From Symbiodinium natans (Eukaryota > Sar > Dinophyceae > Suessiales > Symbiodiniaceae): a stretch of DNA of 51,934 nt. This document shows positions 40,333 through 51,934 of the stretch, piece by piece. How positions within the stretch are numbered: the stretch's first letter is position 1; every line of letters begins with the position of its first letter. The position numbers and the translations under genes were made by a program. The notes under the pieces are model-generated. The model had not been told where the DNA came from. It did not search any database and saw nothing but the letters and a program-made list of their open reading frames with translations. The stretch is taken from the NCBI GenBank assembly GCA_905221605.1, contig CAJNDS010000915.1:1-51934 (forward strand). The letters are read 5' to 3'.

Positions 40333-40626
40333 TTTTTTTTTGTTTTTTTTTTTGTTTTTTTTAGTTTTTTCGAATTTCTTTGAATTTCTTTGAATTTCTT
40401 TGAATTTCTTTGAATTTCTTTGAGTTTCCCCTTGAGAGAAAAGAGAAGAGAAAGGATGTAAGCAAAAAGAGAGAAGGGAAGAGAGAATTGAGCTTGCTTC
40501 GTGTGCGGGGGTTGGTTTTTGAGAAAAATCTACCCCGACCTTTTCTGATTTTTTTTTGTTTTTTAGTTTTTTTTTTAGTTTTTTTTTAGTTTTTTTTAGT
40601 TTTTTTTTGTTTTTTTTTTTGTTTTT

Positions 40627-40773
<147 letters not shown>

Positions 40774-43700
40774 TTTTTTTTTGGTTTTTTTTTTAGTTTT
40801 TTTGAATTTCTTTGAATTTCTCCTTGAGAGAAAAGAGAAGAGAAAGGATGATAGGCAAAATGAGAGAAGGGAGGAGAGAAGAGAAGAGAGGAGAAATTTG
40901 CCAGAAATGAAATGAATGATTAGATTCTTCGCCAAAAAATCTTCGTCCAATGATTCCAGAAGACATCTCTGAAAAGAAGATTCTTTAGAATATTTCTCTT
41001 TAGGAGATCCTCAATCATATTTCATTTGGTAGGAAGGGAATGGATGATTAGATTCTTCGCCAAAAAACCTTCGCCAAATGAACCCAGGAAAAATCTTCAA
41101 AAGGAAGATCTTCAGGATTCAGAGTTTTTCTCATTAGGAAATTTGCAATCATATTTGGTTTGCCAGAAATGAAATGAATGATTAGATTCTTCGCCAAAAA
41201 TCTTTGTCCAATGATTCCAGAAGAAATCTCTGAAAAGAAGGTTATTTTAGAATACTCTCTTTAGGAGATTCTCAATCATATTTGATCTGGCAGGAAGGGA
41301 ATGGATGACGAATGATTATAATCTTTACCAAAGATTCTTCGCCAACTGATTCCATTCCTATATTCATTTGGCGAAGAATTTTTGGCAAAGAATATAACCA
41401 TTCGAAATATTCCACCAAATAAATTTATCTTCTTTTCATTTGGCAAAGAATCAAATCTCGATATATCTTTTCTTCTCTTCCCTTCTAAGAGAAATTCGTA
41501 AATGCTTTCATTCCTTCTCTTCTCTTCTCTTCTACGAGAAATTCGCAAATTCTTTGACGATCTTCTTTTCATAAATTTCTCTTGGGTTCATTTGGCGAAG
41601 ATTTTTTGATAAAGAAGTTAATCATTCAATTCATTTCTGCCAAATAAATCTATCTTATTTTCATTTGATGCTTTATCAAAAATACTTCACCAAATTAATC
41701 TAGAAGAAATTTCTGAAAAGAAAATTATCAAATAATTTGCGAATTTCTCTTAGAAGAGAAAAGAAGAGCAGAAATGAGAAGAGAAGAGAAAGAAGAGAAA
41801 AGAAGAGAAGAAATGTCAAATTTACTTGGCAGAAATTTTTGAATGATTAGAATCTTTGTCAAAGATTCTTCGCCAAATGAATCCATTCTTGGATTCATTT
41901 GGCGAAGAAATTTTGGTAAAGAATCTAATCATGTCAGGTTTTCAAATATTTTTAAGAAATAAAGAAAATCAATAAATCATAATTCCATTTCAAGTTTATA
42001 AATATATTTAGAAATTCAGGAAAACCAATAATATATTTTCATATTTGAGATTTTCAATTATATGTAGAAGTAAGGGGAAACCAAAAAATCATAATCATAA
42101 TTGAAATCTTGAATTATATTTAAAGATAATGAAATGTCATAATTCATAATCGAAGTTGAGGATTTTTAATATATTCAGAAATAATTGAAAAAATAAATAA
42201 TTCGAGAGAAATAAAGGAATAGATATAGATAGATGTAGATAGATATAGATAGATATAGATAGATATAGATAGATATAGATAGATATAGATATAGATAGAT
42301 ATAGATAGATATAGATAGATATAGATAGATATAGATAGATATAGATAGATATAAATAGATATAGATAGATATAGATAGATATAGATAGATATAGATAGAT
42401 ATAGATAGATATAGATAGATATAGATAGATATAGATAGATATAGATATATAGATATATAGAGAGATATAGGTAATATAGTAATTTAGAATGATTAGAAGA
42501 TAGATTAAATAGATCTGGTGATTAATATAAGATAGATATAAAATAATCTCGATAGATATAAACAATAAAAGATATATAGATATGTTTATACATATATATC
42601 CGACAGATAATAGTAGTGTGATGGAAAAAGAATATCGATAGAATAGTAGAATAAATAATATAGATATAATGGCTTATAGATCTACAGATATATATATATA
42701 TGGATTATGATATATATATATATAGCTTATAATAGATTATAGAATATATAGATATATAGATATATCAATATATAGATTCTATAATAATATATATATAGAT
42801 ATCTAGATATATATATATCTAGATTTATAGCATCTATAGATTTAGATACTTATAATATAGTAAATATATGCTATATAGATATATGATATAGATATATAGA
42901 TATATATTTAGGTAGATTAGATATTATAATAGTAGATATCATAGATATATATATATATATAGATTAATATGATAAATATATAATAAATATTATAATATAT
43001 AGATATAGAAGATATTAGAGATATAGAGTATATCGATATTCATAGATATTAATAGATATATAGATATATAGATATCTCGACATATAGATATATAGATCTA
43101 GATATATAGATATATAGATATTAGTATATATAGCTATCTAAGATATATTTTTCTTATGATGGATTTGTGATATCTAGATAAGAATATATAGATAAATAAA
43201 TATAGGTAGGTAGAAGTATATAGATAATATAGGTATAGAAATATCTTTATAACATCGCATAATCTACAAGATATGAAATATTTCTAGATTATAGATATAT
43301 CAGATATCTCTATTTCTATATATCTATATATCTTATTTCTTCTATCTATTATATATAATTCGCTATATATCATATAATCTATTATCTAAATTATATATAT
43401 TTAAATTCTATATACGAATTTTCTGTATATTTATGTATCTATATATATATATCTATATATATATATCTAAATACCTATATATCTATATATCTATACATCC
43501 ATATATCGATATTTCTTTTTTTGATATAGCTATACATCTATATATTTCAAAAACTATATATTTATATATCTAAATGTCTATATATCTATATAACTATATA
43601 TCTATATATCTATATATCTATATATCTATATATATAGATATATAGATATATAGATATATAGATATATAGATATATAGATATATAGATATATAGATATATA

Positions 43701-45225
43701 GATATATAGATATATAGTCATATAGATATATAGATATATAGATATATAGATATATAGATATATAGATATATAGATATATAGATATATAGATATAAAGATA
43801 TATAGATATATGAATATATAGATTTAAAGATATATAGATATATAGATATATTTATATATAGATAATTCTAGATAGATAGATATATATATATACATAGATA
43901 TATATAGAGATATATTGATATGTATAGAGTTATATATATTTTTTTGTATAAGGCAAGTGGAGGCCCCAGGGACTCAGAGGCTCAATTTACTCAAATCTCC
44001 CTGCCGGCCCAAGATACCCTTGAAAAGATAGAAAAAGAGGCTCCATGGACTCACATGCTTAATTTGCTTTAATATCCTTGTCTGCCCAAGACACCCTTGC
44101 AAAGAAAGACAAGAGGAGGCCCCAGGGACTCATACGCTCAATTAACTTAAATCTCATTACCTGCCCAGCGTTTTACACCGTGCGAGCATCCACCCTGCAT
44201 CGCATTCCGACAGAGGGATTTTTGAAAAAGCTTGGGTCAATTTACTTAAACTTGTTTGGGGGGGGCTTGGGTCAATTTTCTTAAATTCGTCTGAGGGGGA
44301 CATATGAGTCCACTTTGCAAGGATATTATTTCAAACTTTTGAATATCCATGAGATTATATGATTCGCAAATGATATTCGGAAAATCTCCAGAAAATATTA
44401 TGGGTTCAATTTATATGAATATTATAAATACATGAAAATCATATGATGGAATAGTAGATATAGTCTAAATGGTATATATAGTATATATATATAGTATATA
44501 TATTATATATATAGTATATATAGTATATACTACATATAGTATATATAGTATATATAGTATGTATAGTATATATAGTATATATAGTTTTTCTAGTATATAT
44601 AGTATATATATAGTATATATAGTATATATAGTATATATAGTATATATAGTATATATAGTATATATAATATGTATATATAGTATAATATATATATATAGTC
44701 TTAGTGGAGGGGTTGCATTTTGAATAATTTAGTGGTTGAAGTGAATTGTGTTGTTTGAACAATATGAGGTTTAAGTAAATTGAATATTGTCTGCTCAAAT
44801 AATTTGACAAGGATGCATGATGGAAGGCTTAAAGCTCACTAAACCCTGAAGCTCATCATGAATTCCAAATCCTAAATCCTAAACCCTAAACCCTAAACCC
44901 TAAACCCTAAACCCTGAACCGGCATTTTGTCTGAGAATTTTGACAAAATCATTTGACAATGATACATGATGAAGGCATTTTGTGTGCGCTGATAATTGTG
45001 ACAAGGATGCATGAACAAGTACATTGAGCATTTTGAAAAATTTGGTGGTTTAAGTGAATTGTGCTGTTTGAACAATATGAGGTTTAAGTAAATTGAATAA
45101 TGTCTGCTGAAATAATTTGGCAAGGATGCATGATGAAGGCATATTGTCTGCTCTGATAATTAGACAGGGATGCACGAAGAAGGCACGCACGATGCAAAAC
45201 GCAAGCTCAATTTATAGGCTCTTGA

Positions 45226-45337
45226 GGGTTTAGGGTTTAGGGTTTAGGGTTTAGGGTTTAGGGTTTAGGGTTTAGGGTTTAGGGTTTAGGGTTTAGGGTT
45301 TAGGGTTTAGGGTTTAGGGTTTAGGGTTTAGGGTTTA
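45226..45337 (+). repeat. Interstitial TTTAGGG array (U8, first)
   Basis: Sixteen heptamers from CTTGAGGG to GGGTTTATTGAAATT. The same length and position are found in U9 (50667-50778). Confidence 0.97.
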
Positions 45338-45554
45338 TTGAAATTATTAAGGGTTCAGGTCCGGGGAAAGTTTCGAGGAGTTTCGAGGAGTTTCGAGGGG
45401 TTTCGAGGGGTTTCGAGGGGTTTCGAGGAAAGTTTCGAGGAGTTTCGCCTTTTGGATTTTTCGGAATCCAGTACTCAGGGTTCAGGTCCGGGGAAAGTTA
45501 CGAGGAGTTTCGTTTTTTGGATTTGTTGAATAATTTCAAGTTACAGGGGCTTGA
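45338..45554 (+). repeat. Telomere-bounded cassette VI (217 bp)
   Basis: The leader TTGAAATTATTAAGGG, then GGTTCAGGTCCGGGG, about eight GTTTCGAGGA/GTTTCGAGGG decamers, GGATTTTTCGGAATCC, a second GGTTCAGGTCCGGGG and TTTCAAGTTACAGGGG before CTTGAGGG. A copy with the same length and no difference that I can see is at 50779-50995. An open + strand frame over it starts at TTG and is not called. Confidence 0.93.
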
Positions 45555-45652
45555 GGGTTTAGGGTTTAGGGTTTAGGGTTTAGGGTTTAGGGTTTAGGGT
45601 TTAGGGTTTAGGGTTTAGGGTTTAGGGTTTAGGGTTTAGGGTTTAGGGTTTA
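45555..45652 (+). repeat. Interstitial TTTAGGG array (U8, second)
   Basis: Fourteen regular heptamers between cassette VI and the F block of U9. Confidence 0.97.
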
Positions 45653-45719
45653 TTGAGCTTGCTTCGTGTGCGGGGGTCGGTTTTTGAGAAAAATCTACCC
45701 CGACTTTTTCTGACTTTTT

Positions 45720-45808
<89 letters not shown>

Positions 45809-46085
45809 TTTTTTTTAGTTTTTTCGAATTTCTTTGAATTTCTTTGAATTTCTTTGAATTTCTTTGAATTTCTTTGAGTTTCCCCTTGAGAGAAAAGAGA
45901 AGAGAAAGGATGTAAGCAAAAAGAGAGAAGGGAAGAGAGAATTGAGCTTGCTTCGTGTGCGGGGGTTGGTTTTTGAGAAAAATCTACCCCGACCTTTTCT
46001 GATTTTTTTTTGTTTTTTAGTTTTTTTTTCAGTTTTTTTTTAGTTTTTTTTAGTTTTTTTTTGTTTTTTTTTTAGTTTTTTTTTA

Positions 46086-46174
<89 letters not shown>

Positions 46175-49100
46175 GTTTTTTTTGGTTTTTTTTTAGTTTT
46201 TTTGAATTTCTTTGAATTTCTCCTTGAGAGAAAAGAGAAGAGAAAGGATGATAGGCAAAATGAGAGAAGGGAGGAGAGAAGAGAAGAGAGGAGAAATTTG
46301 CCAGAAATGAAATGAATGATTAGATTCTTCGCCAAAAAATCTTCGTCCAATGATTCCAGAAGACATCTCTGAAAAGAAGATTCTTTAGAATATTTCTCTT
46401 TAGGAGATCCTCAATCATATTTCATTTGGTAGGAAGGGAATGGATGATTAGATTCTTCGCCAAAAAACCTTCGCCAAATGAACCCAGGAAAAATCTTCAA
46501 AAGGAAGATCTTCAGGATTCAGAGTTTTTCTCATTAGGAAATTTGCAATCATATTTGGTTTGCCAGAAATGAAATGAATGATTAGATTCTTCGCCAAAAA
46601 TCTTTGTCCAATGATTCCAGAAGAAATCTCTGAAAAGAAGGTTATTTTAGAATACTCTCTTTAGGAGATTCTCAATCATATTTGATCTGGCAGGAAGGGA
46701 ATGGATGACGAATGATTATAATCTTTACCAAAGATTCTTCGCCAACTGATTCCATTCCTATATTCATTTGGCGAAGAATTTTTGGCAAAGAATATAACCA
46801 TTCGAAATATTCCACCAAATAAATTTATCTTCTTTTCATTTGGCAAAGAATCAAATCTCGATATATCTTTTCTTCTCTTCCCTTCTAAGAGAAATTCGTA
46901 AATGCTTTCATTCCTTCTCTTCTCTTCTACGAGAAATTCGCAAATTCTTTGACGATCTTCTTTTCATAAATTTCTCTTGGGTTCATTTGGCGAAGATTTT
47001 TTGATAAAGAAGTTAATCATTCAATTCATTTCTGCCAAATAAATCTATCTTATTTTCATTTGATGCTTTATCAAAAATACTTCACCAAATTAATCTAGAA
47101 GAAATTTCTGAAAAGAAAATTATCAAATAATTTGCGAATTTCTCTTAGAAGAGAAAAGAAGAGCAGAAATGAGAAGAGAAGAGAAAAGAAGAGAAAAGAA
47201 GAGAAGAAATGTCAAATTTACTTGGCAGAAATTTTTGAATGATTAGAATCTTTGTCAAAGATTCTTCGCCAAATGAATCCATTCTTGGATTCATTTGGCG
47301 AAGAAATTTTGGTAAAGAATCTAATCATGTCAGGTTTTCAAATATTTTTAAGAAATAAAGAAAATCAATAAATCATAATTCCATTTCAAGTTTATAAATA
47401 TATTTAGAAATTCAGGAAAACCAATAATATATTTTCATATTTGAGATTTTCAATTATATGTAGAAGTAAGGGGAAACCAAAAAATCATAATCATAATTGA
47501 AATCTTGAATTATATTTAAAGATAATGAAATGTCATAATTCATAATCGAAGTTGAGGATTTTTAATATATTCAGAAATAATTAAAAAAATAAATAATTCG
47601 AGAGAAATAAAGGAATAGATATAGATAGATGTAGATAGATATAGATAGATATAGATAGATATAGATAGATATAGATGAGATAGATATAGATAGATATAGA
47701 TAGATATAGATAGTATAGATTAGATATAGATAGATAAGATGATCTACAATTAGATATAGTAGATATAGATTAGTCGATATAGTGATCTAGATTAGATATG
47801 ATAGATTAGATATAGATAGATATAGATAGATATAGTAGATATTAGGATGATCGATAATATATAGATAGTATAGGTAGATAGATAGATATGATAGATGAAA
47901 TAGATATAGATAGATATAGATAAATATAGATAGATATAAATAGATCTCGATAGATATAAACAGATAAAGATAGATATAGATATAGTTATAAATAGATATC
48001 GACAGATATAGATATAAAAAGATATCGATAGATATAGATAGAAAATACATAGCTTAGATATATGGCCATATACGATAGACAGATATATAGATATATGGAT
48101 TATAGATTTATAATATATATATTAGATATTCTAAGAATAGATAGATAGATATATAGATATATAGATATATAAATATAGTTAGATATATAGATCTATAGAT
48201 ATATAGATCATTAGATATAGAGATATATAGATATATAGATATATAGCTATAGAGATACTTTAGAAATATAAATATAGATATATAGATATTAAGATGATAT
48301 AGTATATAGATTATATAGATATAGATATATATATTAAGAGTATGTATAGATATATATTAGGAGATAATATAGATATAAGAGAATAAATAATAGATATATA
48401 GATATATAGATATATAGATATTATGATTATATAGATATATAGATATATAGATTATATAGATAATAGATATATAGGATATATCGACATAATTAGATATATG
48501 ATATATAGATTGAGATAGATAAGATGATATAGTATATAGATATAGATATATTAGAATATTAGAGATATAGATATATATGTATATGTAATATATAGATTAT
48601 AGATTATGAAATATCTTTATACCATAGATTATAAAGATATTGAAACTTTATAGAGATTGTATAGATATATCATAAATCTACATTCTAATATCTATATATC
48701 TATATTTCTATATATCTAATATATATATATAGCTATCCATATCTATAATCTATATATCTAAATATATAGATATTTTATATATATTTAAAATACTATATAT
48801 CGAAATTTTGTATATTTATGTATCTATATATATATATCTATATATATATATCTAAATACCTATATATCTATATATCTATACATCCATATATCGATATTTC
48901 TTTTTTTGATATAGCTATACATCTATATATTTCAAAAACTATATATTTATATATCTAAATGTCTATATATCTATATAACTATATATCTATATATCTATAT
49001 ATCTATATATCTATATATATAGATATATAGATATATAGATATATAGATATATAGATATATAGATATATAGATATATAGATATATAGATATATAGATATAT

Positions 49101-50666
49101 AGTCATATAGATATATAGATATATAGATATATAGATATATAGATATATAGATATATAGATATATAGATATATAGATATATAGATATATAGATATATAGAT
49201 ATATAGATATATAGATATATAGATATATAGATATAAAGATATATAGATATATGAATATATAGATTTAAAGATATATAGATATATAGATATATTTATATAT
49301 AGATAATTCTAGATAGATAGATATATATATATACATAGATATATATAGAGATATATTGATATGTATAGAGTTATATATATTTTTTTGTATAAGGCAAGTG
49401 GAGGCCCCAGGGACTCAGAGGCTCAATTTACTCAAATCTCCCTGCCGGCCCAAGATACCCTTGAAAAGATAGAAAAAGAGGCTCCATGGACTCACATGCT
49501 TAATTTGCTTTAATATCCTTGTCTGCCCAAGACACCCTTGCAAAGAAAGACAAGAGGAGGCCCCAGGGACTCATACGCTCAATTAACTTAAATCTCATTA
49601 CCTGCCCAGCGTTTTACACCGTGCGAGCATCCACCCTGCATCGCATTCCGACAGAGGGATTTTTGAAAAAGCTTGGGTCAATTTACTTAAACTTGTTTGG
49701 GGGGGGCTTGGGTCAATTTTCTTAAATTCGTCTGAGGGGGACATATGAGTCCACTTTGCAAGGATATTATTTCAAACTTTTGAATATCCATGAGATTATA
49801 TGATTCGCAAATGATATTCGGAAAATCTCCAGAAAATATTATGGGTTCAATTTATATGAATATTATAAATACATGAAAATCATATGATGGAATAGTAGAT
49901 ATAGTCTAAATGGTATATATAGTATATATATATAGTATATATATTATATATATAGTATATATAGTATATACTACATATAGTATATATAGTATATATAGTA
50001 TGTATAGTATATATAGTATATATAGTTTTTCTAGTATATATAGTATATATATAGTATATATAGTATATATAGTATATATAGTATATATAGTATATATAGT
50101 ATATATAATATGTATATATAGTATAATATATATATATAGTCTTAGTGGAGGGGTTGCATTTTGAATAATTTAGTGGTTGAAGTGAATTGTGTTGTTTGAA
50201 CAATATGAGGTTTAAGTAAATTGAATATTGTCTGCTCAAATAATTTGACAAGGATGCATGATGGAAGGCTTAAAGCTCACTAAACCCTGAAGCTCATCAT
50301 GAATTCCAAATCCTAAATCCTAAACCCTAAACCCTAAACCCTAAACCCTAAACCCTGAACCGGCATTTTGTCTGAGAATTTTGACAAAATCATTTGACAA
50401 TGATACATGATGAAGGCATTTTGTGTGCGCTGATAATTGTGACAAGGATGCATGAACAAGTACATTGAGCATTTTGAAAAATTTGGTGGTTTAAGTGAAT
50501 TGTGCTGTTTGAACAATATGAGGTTTAAGTAAATTGAATAATGTCTGCTGAAATAATTTGGCAAGGATGCATGATGAAGGCATATTGTCTGCTCTGATAA
50601 TTAGACAGGGATGCACGAAGAAGGCACGCACGATGCAAAACGCAAGCTCAATTTATAGGCTCTTGA

Positions 50667-50778
50667 GGGTTTAGGGTTTAGGGTTTAGGGTTTAGGGTTT
50701 AGGGTTTAGGGTTTAGGGTTTAGGGTTTAGGGTTTAGGGTTTAGGGTTTAGGGTTTAGGGTTTAGGGTTTAGGGTTTA
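50667..50778 (+). repeat. Interstitial TTTAGGG array (U9, first)
   Basis: Sixteen heptamers, the counterpart of 45226-45337. Confidence 0.97.
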
Positions 50779-50995
50779 TTGAAATTATTAAGGGTTCAGG
50801 TCCGGGGAAAGTTTCGAGGAGTTTCGAGGAGTTTCGAGGGGTTTCGAGGGGTTTCGAGGGGTTTCGAGGAAAGTTTCGAGGAGTTTCGCCTTTTGGATTT
50901 TTCGGAATCCAGTACTCAGGGTTCAGGTCCGGGGAAAGTTACGAGGAGTTTCGTTTTTTGGATTTGTTGAATAATTTCAAGTTACAGGGGCTTGA
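50779..50995 (+). repeat. Telomere-bounded cassette VII (217 bp)
   Basis: Second copy of cassette VI, 5441 bp downstream of it. No difference is visible by eye, including the two GGTTCAGGTCCGGGG motifs and the GGATTTTTCGGAATCC palindrome-like segment. Confidence 0.93.
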
Positions 50996-51290
50996 GGGTT
51001 TAGGGTTTAGGGTTTAGGGTTTAAGGTTTAGGGTTTAGGGTTTAGGGTTTAGGGTTTAGGGTTTAGGGTTTAGGGTTTAGGGTTTAGGGTTTAGGGTTTA
51101 GGGTTTAGGGTTTAGGGTTTAGGGTTTAGGGGTTAGGGTTTAGGTTTGAGGGTTTAGGGTTTAGGGTTTAGGGTTTAGGGTTTAGGGTTTAGGGTTTAGG
51201 GTTTAGGGTTTAGGGTTTAGGGTTTAGGGTTTAGGGTTTAGGGTTTAGGGTTTAGGGTTTAGGGTTTAGGGTTTAGGGTTTAGGGTGTAG
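50996..51290 (+). repeat. Terminal TTTAGGG array of the macrosatellite
   Basis: About 295 bp, roughly 42 heptamers, with variants TTTAAGG near 51022 and GGGGTTAGGGTTTAGGTTTGAGGG near 51128-51150. The TTTGAGGG resembles the CTTGAGGG entry border, as if two arrays had been joined. It ends with GGGTGTAG and passes into non-macrosatellite DNA. Confidence 0.96.
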
Positions 51291-51422
51291 CATTGTTCAG
51301 CTGTACGCACTTGTGTGCAGACATGCCCACCCCAAGACCACCCAAACACTACTCAAAACGAACCAAACCAGAGCCAGCCAAACCAAAGCCAGCCCACATC
51401 CAAACACTTCTGCACTCAGGTT
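51291..51422. other. Right flank, non-array sequence
   Basis: Mixed-composition sequence with a C/A-rich part containing short repeats (AACCAAACCAGAGCCAGCC, AACCAAAGCCAGCCC). It resembles no block of the macrosatellite. No gene is recognised in it. Confidence 0.8.
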
Positions 51423-51934
51423 TGTTGCTATAAACACGCCTTGTGAAAGTCATGTCTAGAAGCTTGCGAGAACCAAATTAACGTTTGCGTTGGGGGGTGT
51501 CTTCGGCCGGAGGGCCTTCTCATTGTTTCTATTCTCGACGTCGGGGTGTTACGGCGTTGATTTGAACAGGCCTTGTGAGAGTCATGTCTAGAAGCTCACC
51601 AGAGCCAAATCAGCGTTTGCGTTGGGGGGTGTCTTCGGCCGGAGGGCCTTCTCATTGTTTCTATTCTCGACGTCGGGGTGTCACGGCGTTGATATGAACA
51701 GGCCTTGTGAGAGTCATGTCTAGAAGCTCACCAGAGCCAAATCAGCGTTTGCGTTGGGGGGTGTCTTCGGCCGGAGGGCCTTCTCATTGTTTTTTCTTCT
51801 CTATGCGGGAGCGTAAAGGTTGTATGGCGATAGACCCTTTGCTAAACAGGTCTAGAAGCTTGCGAGAGCCAAATCGGCGTTTGCGTTGGGGGGTGTCTTC
51901 GGCCGGAGGGCCTTCTCATTGTTTTTCACGAAGC
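51423..51934 (+). repeat. 132-bp GC-richer tandem repeat, continuing past the edge
   Basis: GTCTAGAAGC recurs at 51454, 51586, 51718 and 51850, exactly 132 bp apart. The conserved core is GCGTTGGGGGGTGTCTTC followed by GGCCGGAGGGCCTTCTCATT. The stretch between copies 3 and 4 (about 51791-51849) has diverged but kept its length. Although 132 is a multiple of three, every + strand frame meets a stop at least once per unit, so it is not a coding repeat. The array is cut by the window end. Confidence 0.95.

Larger units (their letters stand above)
45653..51290 (+). repeat. Macrosatellite unit U9 (last copy, with cassette VII)
   Basis: Sub-blocks: F 45653-45942 (pure T 45727-45807), F' 45943-46203 (pure T 46088-46173), B 46204-47616, 10-bp satellite 47617-47675 (short, then corrupted), scrambled zone 47676-48809, palindromic 8-bp block 48810-49390 (centre 49016), C 49391-49911, 9-bp satellite 49912-50138, D 50139-50308, CCCTAAA 50309-50361, E 50362-50666, TTTAGGG 50667-50778, cassette VII 50779-50995, TTTAGGG 50996-51290. 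No F block follows: the macrosatellite stops here. Confidence 0.94.

Noticed and set aside
45349-45365. tRNA B-box-like GGTTCAGGTCC in cassette leaders
   Set aside because: No A box at a suitable distance and no cloverleaf can be drawn from the flanking decamer repeats.
50996-51290. True chromosome terminus
   Set aside because: Non-telomeric sequence continues for at least 640 bp to the right, so this array is interstitial.

Overview
The window is non-coding, repeat-dominated eukaryotic nuclear DNA of subtelomeric or heterochromatic character. The main clue is the plant-type telomeric heptamer TTTAGGG, present as long direct arrays in every repeat unit and as short CCCTAAA arrays in the other orientation. 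TTTAGGG telomeres occur in land plants, many green algae, apicomplexans such as coccidia, chromerids and dinoflagellates, so the sequence alone does not name the organism. Interspersed telomere-like heptamers would suit a coccidian such as Eimeria, but the CAG trinucleotide tracts typical of that genus are absent here, so that is only a guess. I found no credible protein gene, rRNA, tRNA, CRISPR array or recognisable transposase or reverse transcriptase. Open frames are satellite translations, frames that start only at TTG, or frames broken by copy-specific indels.

Positions 1 to about 51290 hold nine head-to-tail copies (U1 to U9) of a complex unit of about 5.0-5.6 kb. U1 is cut by the left edge and enlarged by about 4.3 kb of extra telomere-bounded cassettes and arrays. 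The order within a unit is: F (TTGAGCTTGC leader, T-rich tract, GA-rich tail); F' (a second copy of F carrying the longest poly-T, up to 139 T); B (about 1.4 kb, AT-rich, built from an old ~130-bp repeat and ending in an 88-bp hairpin); a 10-bp satellite (GATAGATATA); a scrambled AT zone that differs in every copy; an 8-bp satellite (TATATATC then GATATATA) that flips strand and forms a ~110-bp palindrome; C (about 520 bp, with an internal ~78-bp triplication); a 9-bp satellite (AGTATATAT); D (170 bp); a short CCCTAAA array; E (305 bp, sharing a ~110-bp segment with D); and a TTTAGGG array of 91-369 bp.

After some units there are 'cassettes': segments lying between direct TTTAGGG arrays, with a shared leader (TTATTGAAATTATTAAGGG-like) and a CTTGAGGG exit. 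Four are at 4749-8728 (after U1), one at 19441-19562 (after U3), and two identical ones at 45338-45554 and 50779-50995 (after U8 and U9). The U1 cassettes carry their own satellites: GGCTTCAGAAGGCC, GTTTCGAACGAAA, AGATCT-G6, purine-only G/A tracts, a 97-bp repeat, and a 165-bp near-perfect palindrome.

At about 51290 the array ends in a 295-bp TTTAGGG array. It is followed by mixed-composition sequence and a different, GC-richer 132-bp tandem repeat that runs off the right edge. Nothing here works as a gene set. The apparent biology is segmental amplification, gene conversion and telomere-repeat-mediated shuffling. The copy-specific scrambled zones and very long homopolymers also call for caution about assembly quality.
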